This document shows positions 9,867 to 19,442 of a DNA stretch of 64,000 bases, piece after piece. Under the pieces are notes generated by a model. That model was not told the origin of the DNA. It saw nothing but the letters and a program-made list of their open reading frames with translations, and did no database searches. The translations under genes were made by a program, and so were the position numbers. How positions within the stretch are numbered: the first letter of the stretch is position 1; the number at the start of each line of letters is the position of its first letter. Source of the DNA: Pseudomonas lini (GTDB taxonomy: Bacteria; Pseudomonadota; Gammaproteobacteria; Pseudomonadales; Pseudomonadaceae); assembly GCF_964063345.1 (NCBI RefSeq), contig NZ_OZ061318.1, positions 2,728,001 to 2,792,000 on the forward strand, given 5' to 3'.

Positions 9867-11567
9867 ATGTCCCAAGAATTCGATTACATCATCATCGGTG
9901 CCGGCTCGGCCGGTAATACCCTGGCGACCCGTCTGACTGAAGACGAAGGCGTCACCGTCCTGCTGCTCGAAGCGGGCGGCCCGGATTACCGTCTCGACTT
10001 CCGCACGCAAATGCCGGCCGCCCTGGCGTTCCCGCTGCAAGGTCGTCGCTACAACTGGGCGTATGAAACCGATCCAGAGCCACACATGGACGGTCGCCGG
10101 ATGGAATGCGGTCGCGGCAAGGGCCTGGGTGGTTCTTCGCTGATCAACGGCATGTGCTACATCCGTGGTAACGCCATGGACTACGACAACTGGTCGAAGC
10201 TGCCCGGTCTGGAAGACTGGAGCTACCTCGACTGCCTGCCGTATTTCCGCAAGGCGGAAACCCGTGACATCGGCCCGAACGACTACCACGGTGGCGACGG
10301 TCCGGTCAGCGTGACCACGCCGAAAGCCGGCAACAACCCGCTGTTCCACGCGATGGTTGAAGCCGGCGTGCAAGCCGGTTACCCGCGTACCGAAGACCTG
10401 AACGGCTACCAGCAAGAAGGTTTCGGCCCGATGGACCGCACCGTGACGCCGAACGGCCGTCGCGCCAGTACCGCTCGCGGTTACCTGGACGTCGCCAAGA
10501 AGCGTTCGACCCTGACCATCGTCACCCACGCGCTGACCGACAAGATCCTGTTCGAAGGCAAGCGTGCGGTTGGCGTGCGTTACCTGATCGGCGCCGCTGA
10601 AGAGCGCGTTGAAGCCCGCGCCCGCAAGGAAGTGCTGCTGTGCTCCGGCGCCATCGCTTCGCCGCAGATTCTGCAACGCTCCGGCGTCGGCCCGGCCGAA
10701 CTGTTGAACAAGCTCGACATTCCGGTGGTCCACGACCTGCCGGGCGTTGGCGAAAACCTGCAGGATCACCTTGAACTGTACCTGCAATACGCGTGCACCC
10801 AACCGGTCTCGCTGTACCCGTCGCTGCTGCTGCACAACCAACCGGCCATCGGTGCCGAGTGGCTGTTCAACGGCACCGGCATCGGCGCCAGTAACCAGTT
10901 CGAAGCCGGTGGTTTCATCCGCACCCGTCCGGAATTCGATTGGCCGAACATTCAGTACCACTTCCTGCCGGTGGCGATTAACTACAACGGCAGCAACGGC
11001 GTGAAAGAACACGGCTTCCAGGCGCACATGGGTTCCATGCGTTCGCCAAGCCGCGGTCGCATTCAGGCCAAGTCCAAGGATCCGCGCGAGTACCCGAGCA
11101 TCCTGTTCAACTACATGGCCACCGAGCAGGACTGGCAGGAGTTTCGCGATGGCATCCGCCTGACCCGTGAAATCATGCAACAGCCTGCACTGGACGCCTT
11201 CCGTGGTCGCGAAATCAGCCCGGGCATCGAGGTGCAAACCGATGAGCAGCTCGATAAGTTCATCCGCGAGCACGCCGAAACCGCGTTCCACCCATCCTGC
11301 TCGTGCAAGATGGGCACCGACGAGATGGCCGTGGTCGATGGCGAAGGTCGTGTGCACGGTATGCAAGCCCTGCGCGTGGTCGATGCCTCGATCATGCCGA
11401 TCATCACCACCGGCAACCTGAACGCGCCAACGATCATGATGGCGGAGAAAATCGCCGACAAGATCCGCGGTCGCAAGCCACTGCCGCGCAGCAAGGCCGC
11501 CTACTTCGTGGCCGGTGATGCACCGGTGCGTGGCAAGCCGTTGCGGGATGTGAGCCTGACGGCGTAA
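9867..11567 (+). CDS. betA: Choline dehydrogenase, GMC oxidoreductase
   Basis: FAD enzyme that oxidises choline to betaine aldehyde and can go on to betaine. The 566-residue product has the FAD-binding start [19 protein letters not shown], the GMC signatures [15 protein letters not shown] (near residue 85) and [15 protein letters not shown] (near 257), and the catalytic-histidine region [13 protein letters not shown] (near 475). AGAGGG at 9852-9857 is spaced for the ATG at 9867, not for the GTG at 9858. Last gene of betIBA. Confidence 0.96.
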   Translation: MSQEFDYIIIGAGSAGNTLATRLTEDEGVTVLLLEAGGPDYRLDFRTQMPAALAFPLQGRRYNWAYETDPEPHMDGRRMECGRGKGLGGSSLINGMCYIRGNAMDYDNWSKLPGLEDWSYLDCLPYFRKAETRDIGPNDYHGGDGPVSVTTPKAGNNPLFHAMVEAGVQAGYPRTEDLNGYQQEGFGPMDRTVTPNGRRASTARGYLDVAKKRSTLTIVTHALTDKILFEGKRAVGVRYLIGAAEERVEARARKEVLLCSGAIASPQILQRSGVGPAELLNKLDIPVVHDLPGVGENLQDHLELYLQYACTQPVSLYPSLLLHNQPAIGAEWLFNGTGIGASNQFEAGGFIRTRPEFDWPNIQYHFLPVAINYNGSNGVKEHGFQAHMGSMRSPSRGRIQAKSKDPREYPSILFNYMATEQDWQEFRDGIRLTREIMQQPALDAFRGREISPGIEVQTDEQLDKFIREHAETAFHPSCSCKMGTDEMAVVDGEGRVHGMQALRVVDASIMPIITTGNLNAPTIMMAEKIADKIRGRKPLPRSKAAYFVAGDAPVRGKPLRDVSLTA

Positions 11568-11587
11568 GGCTTTATACCGCGTCACGG

Positions 11588-11686
11588 CTAATCGCGGGCA
11601 AGCCCGCTCCCACAGTAATTTGTGGCGTACACGTAATTTGTGTGCGGCGCTGAAACCTGTGGGAGCGGGCTTGCCCGCGATTAGGC
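11588..11686. repeat. REP pair after betA
   Basis: Inverted TAATCGCGGGCAAGCCCGCT and AGCGGGCTTGCCCGCGATTA about 55 bp apart. The symmetry extends into flanking GGC/GCC, so the whole unit could fold as one cruciform. Confidence 0.9.
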
Positions 11687-11847
11687 CCTACAATCCAGCA
11701 CACATCTTCCTGCCAAACACAGTAATCCCTCCCTGCACAGATCCAAACTTGATCCTACCCCCTCGCAGGCCTAATCTAGCCCCACGCAAACGCCTCACCC
11801 CCTCGCAATACCGATACATCGCCACTCCATACCAAGGAGGTTCCCGA

Positions 11848-13290
11848 ATGTTCGATTTCCCCCCCCAGCTCAAGCAGCGTTTTGCTGCCTTGCGCACGGG
11901 CGCTGAATTCTTTTCGCTGCGTTATGTACGCGAGTCCGGCCAGTACCTGTCGGTGCGCAAGAACGTCGCCGAACCACCAAGCTTGAGCCGTGACGAAGGC
12001 GCGATGCTGACCGTTCGGGTCAATGGCGTCGAAGCCTATGCCGCGACCAACGATCTGTCCCAATCCGGCCTGCAAGCCGCGCTGGAGAAAGCCGAGCAAC
12101 AAGCCCGTCGACTCAAGCCCCACGCCCTGCTCGACCTGCGCGAGCAAGCCGTCTCCAGCGACCGCGCCGACTATTTCTCGCCCAACTTCGACCAGCCCTT
12201 TGCGTCCCTGAGTGACTGCTACCAATTGCTCGGCGCCGAATCCGCCGCCGTGCCCAAGGACGAGCGACTGGTGAACTGGCAGGCAAGCATCGGCATCACC
12301 AACGTCGAGCAAATCTACCTCAACAGCGCCGGCGCCGAATTGCGTCAGGCCCAGCGTTTCGTTTACCCGAGCATGGACGTCACCGCCTACGACGGCAGCG
12401 ACAGCCAGACCCGCACCCTCGGCCGCGAGAATTTCGGCCAGCAGGGCGGCTTTGATGTGATCAGCCGTTGCGGCCTGATCGGTGCCGGCCCGAAAGTCGC
12501 CGATCAGGCGCTGCAATTGCTGCTGGCGCCAAACACCCCGCAAGGGCCGCGCGATCTGTTGTTGATGCCCGACCAGATGATGCTGCAGATCCACGAGTCC
12601 ATCGGTCACCCGCTGGAACTGGACCGCATCCTGGGCGATGAGCGCAATTACGCCGGCACCAGCTTCGTCAAGGCAGAAGACTTCGGCAGCCTGCAATACG
12701 GCTCCGAACTGCTCAACGTGACGTTCGACCCGGACATCCCCGAACAGCTCGCCAGCTACGGCCATGACGACGACGGCAGCGCCGCCAGCAAGCAATTTCT
12801 GATTAAAGAAGGTTTGCTGCTGCGCCCATTGGGCGGCGCGCTCTCGCAATTCCGTGCCGGCATGGACGGCGTTGCCAACAGCCGCGCCTGCGGCTGGAAC
12901 CGTCCGCCGATCGACCGTATGGCCAACCTCAACATCGAGCCCGGCGATCAGCCGCTGGAACAACTGATCGGCAATATCGAGCACGGCATTTTGATGAGCA
13001 CCAACCGTTCGTGGTCCATCGACGATGCGCGCAACAAATTCCAGTTCGGTTGCGAATGGGGCCAGTTGATCGAAAACGGCGAACTCAAGGGCGTGGTGAA
13101 GAACCCGAACTACCGGGCGATTTCCGCACAGTTCTGGAAAAGCCTCAGCGCCGTCGGCGATGCCAACACCGTCAAAGTGCTAGGCACGCCGAACTGCGGC
13201 AAGGGCGAACCGAACCAGGTGATCCGCGTCGGCCATGCGTCGCCGGCCTGTGTGTTCAGCCATGTGGATGTGTTTGGGGGAGATGCCTGA
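11848..13290 (+). CDS. TldD-like metallopeptidase subunit
   Basis: Member of the TldD/PmbA (U62) family. In known members TldD and TldE form a heterodimer that degrades unfolded or leader peptides. The 480-residue product has the metal-site pattern HESIGHPLELDRILGDE near residue 249 (HExxxH) and the C-terminal MSTNRSWSIDDARNKFQFG. AAGGAGG at 11834-11840 sets the ATG at 11848, although the frame runs far upstream. It overlaps the next gene by 1 bp (TGATG). This is probably a second pair in addition to the canonical tldD and pmbA, which Pseudomonas usually carries elsewhere. The substrate is unknown. Confidence 0.88.
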   Translation: MFDFPPQLKQRFAALRTGAEFFSLRYVRESGQYLSVRKNVAEPPSLSRDEGAMLTVRVNGVEAYAATNDLSQSGLQAALEKAEQQARRLKPHALLDLREQAVSSDRADYFSPNFDQPFASLSDCYQLLGAESAAVPKDERLVNWQASIGITNVEQIYLNSAGAELRQAQRFVYPSMDVTAYDGSDSQTRTLGRENFGQQGGFDVISRCGLIGAGPKVADQALQLLLAPNTPQGPRDLLLMPDQMMLQIHESIGHPLELDRILGDERNYAGTSFVKAEDFGSLQYGSELLNVTFDPDIPEQLASYGHDDDGSAASKQFLIKEGLLLRPLGGALSQFRAGMDGVANSRACGWNRPPIDRMANLNIEPGDQPLEQLIGNIEHGILMSTNRSWSIDDARNKFQFGCEWGQLIENGELKGVVKNPNYRAISAQFWKSLSAVGDANTVKVLGTPNCGKGEPNQVIRVGHASPACVFSHVDVFGGDA

Positions 13291-14627
13291 TGAGTACTTC
13301 CAAGGGTCAGGCTAAGTCATTCAAGGACCTGGTCAATTGGCTGCGCGAAGCAATTCGTGGGCCGGAGAAATTCACCCTCGGCTACGCCGCCGAGTCGTCG
13401 GCTTTCGTGCGCTTCAACCATGCCAAAGTCCGTCAGGCCGGGCAGGTGCAGCAGGCGAGTGTCGGGTTCAAACTGATTAACGATGGTCGTCATGCCGATC
13501 TGAATATCACGCTGTCGGACGACCCCGAAATCGATCTTCAGCGTCTGGCCGAAGGCCTGCAACAGTTGCGCGAAACCCTGCCACTGTTGCCTCAGGATCC
13601 ATACCTGCAGCTTAACCAGAACGACTGGCAGAGCAACAACGTGCAGGAGCATCCGCTGCCGGACACCGAGCAAGTGGTCGCTGAAATCACTCAGGCTGCC
13701 GAAGGGTTGGATCTGGTCGGCTTCTATGCCGCCGGGCCGATCAGTCGCGGTTTCGCCAGTTCCTCGGGCGCGTTCGGCTGGCATCAGGCCAACAGCTTCA
13801 ACTTCGATTTCAGCCTGTTTCATGAAAACGGTCAGGCAGTGAAAGCCAGTTATGCCGGGCACGACTGGAACAGCGAAGGGTTTGCCAGGCGCTTCCAGCA
13901 GGCCCGCGAGCAATTGGCGTTTCTGGGTCGGCCATTGCGCACGCTGCCGCCCGGCGAATACCGCGCCTATCTGGCGCCGGCAGCGCTGGAAGAGATCATG
14001 GGCATGTTGAGCTGGGGCGGGTTTTCGGCGCAGGCGATTGCCAGCAAACAGAGCCCGTTGCAGAAGCTCTACGCCGGCGAAACCTGTTTCAGCCCCGACG
14101 TAGGGTTGAGTGAGCAGGTCAGCGGTTCCTTGAGCCCGGCGTTTTCCGACGAAGGTTATCCTCGCGATGATCTGGGGCTGATCGCCAAAGGCTTGGCCAA
14201 TGCCCGACTAATCAGTTCCCGCAGCGCCGCTGAATACGACCTTACTGCCAACGGCGCCAGCAGCCACGAATATCCGACGGCGCTGGTCATGCAAGGCGGC
14301 AATCTGGAGCAGGCGGACATCCTCAAGCGCCTCGGCACAGGGCTCTACATCAGCAACCTGTGGTACCTGAACTACTCGGACCAACCGGCGGCGCGCCTGA
14401 CCGGCATGACCCGGTTTGCGACCTTCTGGGTCGAGAACGGCGAGATTCAGGCACCGGTCAGCACCATGCGTTTCGATGACAGCGCCTACAGCTTGCTTGG
14501 TTCGCAGCTGGAAGCGTTGACCGAGGAACGTGAGTTGTTGCTGTCGGCGAGCACCTACAGTCAGCGGGCGACTGCTTCGGCGTTGTTGCCGGGCGCGCTC
14601 GTCAGCCGTCTTACGTTGACGCTGTAA
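13290..14627 (+). CDS. TldE/PmbA-like subunit
   Basis: The 445-residue partner of the preceding TldD-like protein. TldE subunits lack the HExxxH site and help form the substrate chamber; no such motif is visible here. Recognisable family features are GFASSSGAFGWHQANSFNFDFSLF (near residue 150) and the C-terminal YISNLWYLNYSD ... RLTGMTRFATFWVENGEI. The start overlaps the tldD-like stop, so the two are translationally coupled and likely made in equal amounts. No precursor-peptide gene is seen next to the pair. Confidence 0.86.
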   Translation: MSTSKGQAKSFKDLVNWLREAIRGPEKFTLGYAAESSAFVRFNHAKVRQAGQVQQASVGFKLINDGRHADLNITLSDDPEIDLQRLAEGLQQLRETLPLLPQDPYLQLNQNDWQSNNVQEHPLPDTEQVVAEITQAAEGLDLVGFYAAGPISRGFASSSGAFGWHQANSFNFDFSLFHENGQAVKASYAGHDWNSEGFARRFQQAREQLAFLGRPLRTLPPGEYRAYLAPAALEEIMGMLSWGGFSAQAIASKQSPLQKLYAGETCFSPDVGLSEQVSGSLSPAFSDEGYPRDDLGLIAKGLANARLISSRSAAEYDLTANGASSHEYPTALVMQGGNLEQADILKRLGTGLYISNLWYLNYSDQPAARLTGMTRFATFWVENGEIQAPVSTMRFDDSAYSLLGSQLEALTEERELLLSASTYSQRATASALLPGALVSRLTLTL

Positions 14628-14638
14628 ACACAAACCTG

Positions 14639-14769
14639 TGGTGAGGGGGCTTGCCCCCGTTCGGCTGCGTAGCAGTCGTAAATCCTGCAAATGCGATCTT
14701 TCTGGTGAAATGCGTTTGCCGGTTTTGGGGCAGCTTCGCAGCCCAACGGGGGCAAGCCCCCTCGCCACA
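14639..14769. repeat. REP pair, GTGAGGGGGCTTGCCCCC type
   Basis: Outer arms GAGGGGGCTTGCCCCCGTT and AACGGGGGCAAGCCCCCTC with inner TCGGCTGCGTAGCAGTCG and GGGGCAGCTTCGCAGCCC hairpins, about 130 bp overall. Sits between the tldE-like gene and the MFS gene. Confidence 0.88.
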
Positions 14770-14800
14770 GGGACCGAGCACTACCTGACAAAGAGGTCCC

Positions 14801-16228
14801 ATGCCCAACCGCCCACCTCTCGACGCTGTCACCGCCCGCTGGGTACCGTGGGTTGTGGCCATTGCCTTCTTCATGCAGTCCCTCGACGGGACGATCCTCA
14901 ACACCGCCCTCCCCGCCATGGCCCGGGATCTGGCCGAAGACCCGCTGCGCATGCAGGGCGTCATTATCGCCTACATGCTCACCGTCGCCTTGTTGATCCC
15001 CGCCTCCGGCTGGATCGCCGACCGCTTCGGCACCCGGAAAATCTTCTTCGGCGCGATCCTCCTGTTCAGCTTCGGCTCATTGCTCTGCGCCTTGTCCAGC
15101 ACCCTGAGCATGCTCATCGGCGCGCGGGTGATTCAGGGCCTGGGCGGCGCCTTGATGTTGCCGGTCGGACGACTGGTGGTGCTGCGCGCGTATCCGCGCT
15201 CGGATCTGGTGCGGATCATGGGGTTCATTACCATCCCTGGCCTGCTTGGCCCGCTGATCGGCCCGACCATGGGCGGCTGGATGGTGCAATACCTGACCTG
15301 GCACTGGATCTTCCTGATCAATTTGCCGGTGGGCGTCCTCGGTTGCTACGCGGTATGGAAATTCATACCCGACCTGCGCGGCACTGAGCGCACCCGCTTC
15401 GATAGCCTGGGCTTTTTGCTGTTCGGCGCGGCGATGGTGCTGATCACCATCGCCATGGAAGGCCTCGGCGAACTGCACCTGCCGCACTTGCGGGTAATGT
15501 TGCTGCTGTTTGGCGGCATGGCGTGTCTGGCGGCGTATTGGCTGCGGGCCGGGCACGTAGACAATCCGTTGTTCGCACCCTCGCTATTCAAAACCCGGAC
15601 CTTCGCCGTGGGCATCCTCGGTAATCTGTTCGCTCGCCTCGGCAGCGGCGCATTGCCGTTCCTGGTGCCGTTGCTGCTGCAAGTGGCGCTGGGTTATTCG
15701 CCGTCACAGGCAGGGATGAGCATGCTGCCCCTGGCTGCGGCCGCGATGGTCGCCAAGTCGGTGGCGCGGCCGCTGATCGAACGTTTCGGCTACCGCACCG
15801 TGCTGACCGGCAACACACTGGCGCTGGGGATCATGCTGGCAAGCATGGGCCTGGTCAGCGAGCAGACGCCGTATTGGCTGCTGCTGGCTCAGTTGGCAGT
15901 TCTGGGGGCGATCAACTCCTTGCAGTTCACCGCGATGAACACCGTCACGCTGATCGACCTCGACGACGCCAGCGCCAGCAGCGGCAACAGTTTGCTGTCG
16001 GTGGTCGCGCAATTGTCCCTGAGCCTCGGTGTGGCCTGCGCCGGCGCCCTGCTCGGCGGCTTCACGGCGGAGATCGGCAACGACGGCGTGGACACGGTCC
16101 TGGGCGCGTTCCAGCTGACGTTTGTGACGGTCGGAATCATGGCGATGCTGGCTGCAACGATCTTCTCGCAGCTGTCTAGAACTGACGGACGGCGAGACAG
16201 GCATCCGGAAGAACACATCGAGCCTTAG
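14801..16228 (+). CDS. DHA2-type MFS efflux transporter, MdtD-like
   Basis: Proton-coupled exporter of the 14-segment drug:H+ family. The 475-residue product closely parallels E. coli MdtD: WVVAIAFFMQSLDGTILNTALPAMA in segment 1, ASGWIADRFGTRKIFF (motif A) and GGALMLPVGRLVVLRAYPR (segment 4). AAGAGG 4 bp before the ATG is a usable ribosome site. A homologous MFS gene lies at this place (PA5370) beyond betA in P. aeruginosa. The substrate cannot be read from sequence. Confidence 0.85.
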   Translation: MPNRPPLDAVTARWVPWVVAIAFFMQSLDGTILNTALPAMARDLAEDPLRMQGVIIAYMLTVALLIPASGWIADRFGTRKIFFGAILLFSFGSLLCALSSTLSMLIGARVIQGLGGALMLPVGRLVVLRAYPRSDLVRIMGFITIPGLLGPLIGPTMGGWMVQYLTWHWIFLINLPVGVLGCYAVWKFIPDLRGTERTRFDSLGFLLFGAAMVLITIAMEGLGELHLPHLRVMLLLFGGMACLAAYWLRAGHVDNPLFAPSLFKTRTFAVGILGNLFARLGSGALPFLVPLLLQVALGYSPSQAGMSMLPLAAAAMVAKSVARPLIERFGYRTVLTGNTLALGIMLASMGLVSEQTPYWLLLAQLAVLGAINSLQFTAMNTVTLIDLDDASASSGNSLLSVVAQLSLSLGVACAGALLGGFTAEIGNDGVDTVLGAFQLTFVTVGIMAMLAATIFSQLSRTDGRRDRHPEEHIEP

Positions 16229-16442
16229 TTTCCAGACGATAAGTGACTGCGCTCGACCATGCTGCGTTGAAAACAGGCTCGAAATGCTCATTGGCTAAAG
16301 CCGAGTCGAGTGCGACCCCAGCCGTTTCTCACCTATTTTCGCCTTGCCTGGTCTGCGCTCGGCGACTTCTCGTCTGGAAACTACGGGCGAATGGCCATGG
16401 GACTGATACACTGCGCGACATTTTGTTTTGCAGGCCAGTCCC

Positions 16443-17828
16443 GTGACCACCATCGCCACCGCTTTTAATACTTTGCCGCTGTCCGCCGCCATGCTGGCTA
16501 ACCTCGACTCCCTCGGTTATGCCCAGATGACGCCGATCCAGGCGCAAAGCTTGCCGGTGATCCTCAAGGGGATGGACCTGATCGCCCAGGCCAAGACCGG
16601 CAGCGGCAAGACCGCCGCCTTCGGTATCGGCCTGCTGAACCCGATCAATCCGCGCTTCTTCGGTTGCCAGGCGCTGGTCATTTGCCCGACTCGCGAGTTG
16701 GCTGACCAGGTTGCCAAGGAAATCCGTCGTCTGGCCCGTGCCGAAGACAACATCAAGGTTCTGACCCTGTGTGGAGGCGTGTCTTTCGGCCCGCAGATCG
16801 GCTCGCTGGAGCACGGCGCGCACATCATCGTCGGCACCCCGGGGCGCATCCAGCAGCACCTGCGCAAGGGTTCGCTGGTGCTCCATGGCCTGAACACGCT
16901 GATCCTCGACGAAGCCGACCGCATGCTCGACATGGGTTTCTACGATTCCATCGAAGAAATCATCGCCCAGACCCCGGAGCGCCGCCAGACCCTGCTGTTC
17001 TCCGCCACGTACCCGGTGGGCATCAAGCAACTGGCGTCGAAATTCATGCGCACCCCTCAGATCGTGAAGGCCGAGGCGTTCCACGACGATACGCAGATCG
17101 AGCAGCGCTTCTACGAGATCTCTCCGGAAGAGCGTATGGACGCGGTGGTCAAAGTCCTCGCGCATTTCCGTCCGGCGTCCTGTGTAGCCTTCTGCTTCAC
17201 CAAGCAGCAGGTTCAGGAAACCGTTGATCACCTGACCTCCAAAGGCATCTCCGCCGTCGGTCTGCAGGGGGATCTGGAACAGCGTGACCGCGACCAGGTA
17301 TTGGCCATGTTCGCCAACCGCAGCACTTCAGTGCTGGTCGCCACCGACGTCGCCGCTCGCGGTCTGGACATCGATATGCTGGACATGGTGATCAACGTCG
17401 AACTGGCCCGTGACTCGGAAATCCACATTCACCGTGTCGGCCGTACCGGTCGTGCCGGTGAGAAAGGCATCGCGATCAGCCTGGTCGCCCCGTCCGAAGC
17501 CCACCGCGCCCAGGCCATCGAGCAACTGCAGAAGTCGCCGTTGAGCTGGGATCAGTTGGACAACCTCAAGTCCCAGGGCGGCGCACCGCTGCTGCCGGTA
17601 ATGAGCACGCTGTGCATTGGTGCGGGCCGTAAAGACAAGGTTCGTCCGGGCGACATTCTCGGTGCACTGACCGGCGATGCCGGCATCCCGGGCGCCCAGG
17701 TCGGCAAGATTGCGATTTTCGACTTCCAGGCCTATGTGGCCGTGGAACGCGGAATCGCCAAGCAAGCCTTGCAGCGCCTGAACGACGGTAAAATCAAAGG
17801 CCGCTCGTTGCGCGTGCGCATCCTGTAA
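16443..17828 (+). CDS. dbpA: ATP-dependent RNA helicase DbpA
   Basis: DEAD-box helicase expected to act on 23S rRNA during 50S subunit assembly. The 461-residue product has the Q motif FNTLPLSAAML ... MTPIQAQSLP, Walker [27 protein letters not shown], the SAT motif LFSATYP, and HRVGRTGRAG. The C-terminal domain (from about residue 390: PVMSTLCIGAGRKDKVRPGDILGALTG) is the DbpA RNA-binding domain that recognises hairpin 92. Start is GTG at 16443, giving (M)TTIATAFNTLPLS. Confidence 0.93.
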   Translation: MTTIATAFNTLPLSAAMLANLDSLGYAQMTPIQAQSLPVILKGMDLIAQAKTGSGKTAAFGIGLLNPINPRFFGCQALVICPTRELADQVAKEIRRLARAEDNIKVLTLCGGVSFGPQIGSLEHGAHIIVGTPGRIQQHLRKGSLVLHGLNTLILDEADRMLDMGFYDSIEEIIAQTPERRQTLLFSATYPVGIKQLASKFMRTPQIVKAEAFHDDTQIEQRFYEISPEERMDAVVKVLAHFRPASCVAFCFTKQQVQETVDHLTSKGISAVGLQGDLEQRDRDQVLAMFANRSTSVLVATDVAARGLDIDMLDMVINVELARDSEIHIHRVGRTGRAGEKGIAISLVAPSEAHRAQAIEQLQKSPLSWDQLDNLKSQGGAPLLPVMSTLCIGAGRKDKVRPGDILGALTGDAGIPGAQVGKIAIFDFQAYVAVERGIAKQALQRLNDGKIKGRSLRVRIL

Positions 17829-17843
17829 GAACAGCGCACTTCC

Positions 17844-17938
17844 CTGTGGGAGCGAGCTTGCCCGCGATGAGGCCTGCACATTCAACATCAATGTTGTCTG
17901 TCAGTCCGTCATCGCGAGCAAGCCCGCTCCCACATTGG
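17844..17938. repeat. REP pair after dbpA
   Basis: Inverted TGTGGGAGCGAGCTTGCCCG and CGAGCAAGCCCGCTCCCACA around a loop containing ATTCAACATCAATGTTG, an inner dyad shared with other copies in the window (54298, 19187). Confidence 0.9.
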
Positions 17939-17976
17939 TTTGCCGGTGAATTTGAAATTTGTGTGAGGACACCGTT

Positions 17977-19155
17977 TTGCGCTCTACCGAAGTCGTGATC
18001 ATTGGCGCTGGCGCCGCAGGGTTGATGTGTGCGCTGACCGCCGCCGGGCGCGGGCGCAAAGTGATGTTGCTCGACCATGCGAACAAGGCCGGCAAGAAAA
18101 TCCTGATGTCGGGTGGTGGTCGCTGCAATTTCACCAACATGTACACCGAACCGAACAATTTTCTCTCGCAAAACGAGCACTTCTGCAAATCCGCGCTGGC
18201 GCGCTACACCCAGTGGGATTTCATCGGTCTGGTGGCCAAACACGGCGTGCCGTATCACGAGAAGAAACTCGGCCAGTTGTTCTGCGATAACAAATCCAGC
18301 GACATCCTCGAAATGCTGCTCAATGAATGCGATCAGGTCGGCGTCAGCCTGCACCTGGACACCTCGATCCAGACGATCGAGAAGCTTGAAAGCGGTTACC
18401 TGCTGGACACCACGCTGGGGCAAATTACCTGTAAATCTCTGGTGATCGCCACCGGAGGCCTGTCGATTCCGACCCTCGGCGCCACCGGTTTCGGTTATCA
18501 AGTGGCCAAGCAGTTCGGCCACGATTTGCTGCCGACCCGCGCTGGCCTCGTGCCGTTCACCATTACCGATCAGCTCAAGGAGCTTTGCACCGAGCTGTCC
18601 GGTACGTCGGTGGATTGCCTGGTGAGCTGCAATGACCAGAGTTTCCGCGAGAACATCCTGTTCACCCACCGCGGCCTCAGCGGGCCGGCGATCTTGCAGA
18701 TTTCGTCGTTCTGGGAATCCGGCGACACGGTGGAAATCAACCTGATGCCGGACCACGACGCGCCGAGCTGGCTGCAACAGCAGCAGGTCGAACGCCCGAA
18801 TAGCGAGTTAAAAACCCTGCTCGGTGAAATCTTCACCAAGAAGATGGCCAACCTGCTGGCTGACAACTGGTTCGTCTCCAAACCGATGAAGCAGTACACC
18901 CACGCCGAACTGGCGGACATCGCCGAAAAACTGGCGAGCTGGAGAGTCGTGCCGGCCGGCACTGAAGGCTACCGCACTGCTGAAGTGACCCTGGGTGGCG
19001 TCGATACGCACGAAGTGTCGTCCAAGACCATGGAGTCGCTGAAAAGCCCTGGTTTGTATTTCATTGGCGAAGTACTCGATGTCACCGGGCATCTGGGTGG
19101 TTTCAATTTCCAGTGGGCCTGGGCCTCCGGTTACGCCGCCGCGCAATTCGTGTGA
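17977..19155 (+). CDS. YhiN/HI0933-family flavoprotein
   Basis: Predicted FAD-dependent oxidoreductase of unknown substrate. The 392-residue product has the dinucleotide fold VVIIGAGAAGLMCALTAAGRG at the N-terminus, the family signature KILMSGGGRCNFTN (near residue 40), and the C-terminal GEVLDVTGHLGGFNFQWAWASGYAAA that closes the FAD site. The start is TTG at 17977, chosen because GTGAGGA lies 8 bp before it; the TTG at 17959 would lack a ribosome site. Flanked by REP pairs on both sides. Confidence 0.85.
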   Translation: MRSTEVVIIGAGAAGLMCALTAAGRGRKVMLLDHANKAGKKILMSGGGRCNFTNMYTEPNNFLSQNEHFCKSALARYTQWDFIGLVAKHGVPYHEKKLGQLFCDNKSSDILEMLLNECDQVGVSLHLDTSIQTIEKLESGYLLDTTLGQITCKSLVIATGGLSIPTLGATGFGYQVAKQFGHDLLPTRAGLVPFTITDQLKELCTELSGTSVDCLVSCNDQSFRENILFTHRGLSGPAILQISSFWESGDTVEINLMPDHDAPSWLQQQQVERPNSELKTLLGEIFTKKMANLLADNWFVSKPMKQYTHAELADIAEKLASWRVVPAGTEGYRTAEVTLGGVDTHEVSSKTMESLKSPGLYFIGEVLDVTGHLGGFNFQWAWASGYAAAQFV

Positions 19156-19186
19156 CTCACGCAACCCGAATGTGAAATGCGGTCAA

Positions 19187-19293
19187 TGTGGGAGCTGGCT
19201 TGCCTGCGATAGCGGTCTGACAGCCAACATAGATGTTGAATGTACCGGCCTCTTCGCGGGCAAGTCGGATCGCCGCACCGCCGCTCCCACAGG
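19187..19293. repeat. REP pair with a disrupted right arm
   Basis: The left arm GTGGGAGCTGGCTTGCCTGCGAT is intact but the right arm reads TTCGCGGGCAAG, then GTCGGATCGCCGCACCGCC, then GCTCCCACA. A run of about 16 bp therefore interrupts the palindrome. Confidence 0.75.
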
Positions 19294-19442
19294 TTTCTCT
19301 GCCAACCACAGAATATTTGATCGGCAACAGATCCCTCGTCCTCCCGGGAACAGATTTTGCTGTCGAATGTGATCGGCGCCATTGCGTCGGCGTCATTAGT
19401 GGCTCAATTTAGCGTCATTGCCTCGGAAGGCCTTCGCACTTC

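Noticed and set aside
9864..11585. A 573-codon open frame opposite betA
   Set aside because: Composition is the typical complement of a high-GC gene with no recognisable domain; betA has full family motifs.
11568..14800. A RiPP precursor gene near the TldD/TldE-like pair
   Set aside because: The flanking gaps hold only REP pairs and no short frame with a ribosome site and a leader-core look.
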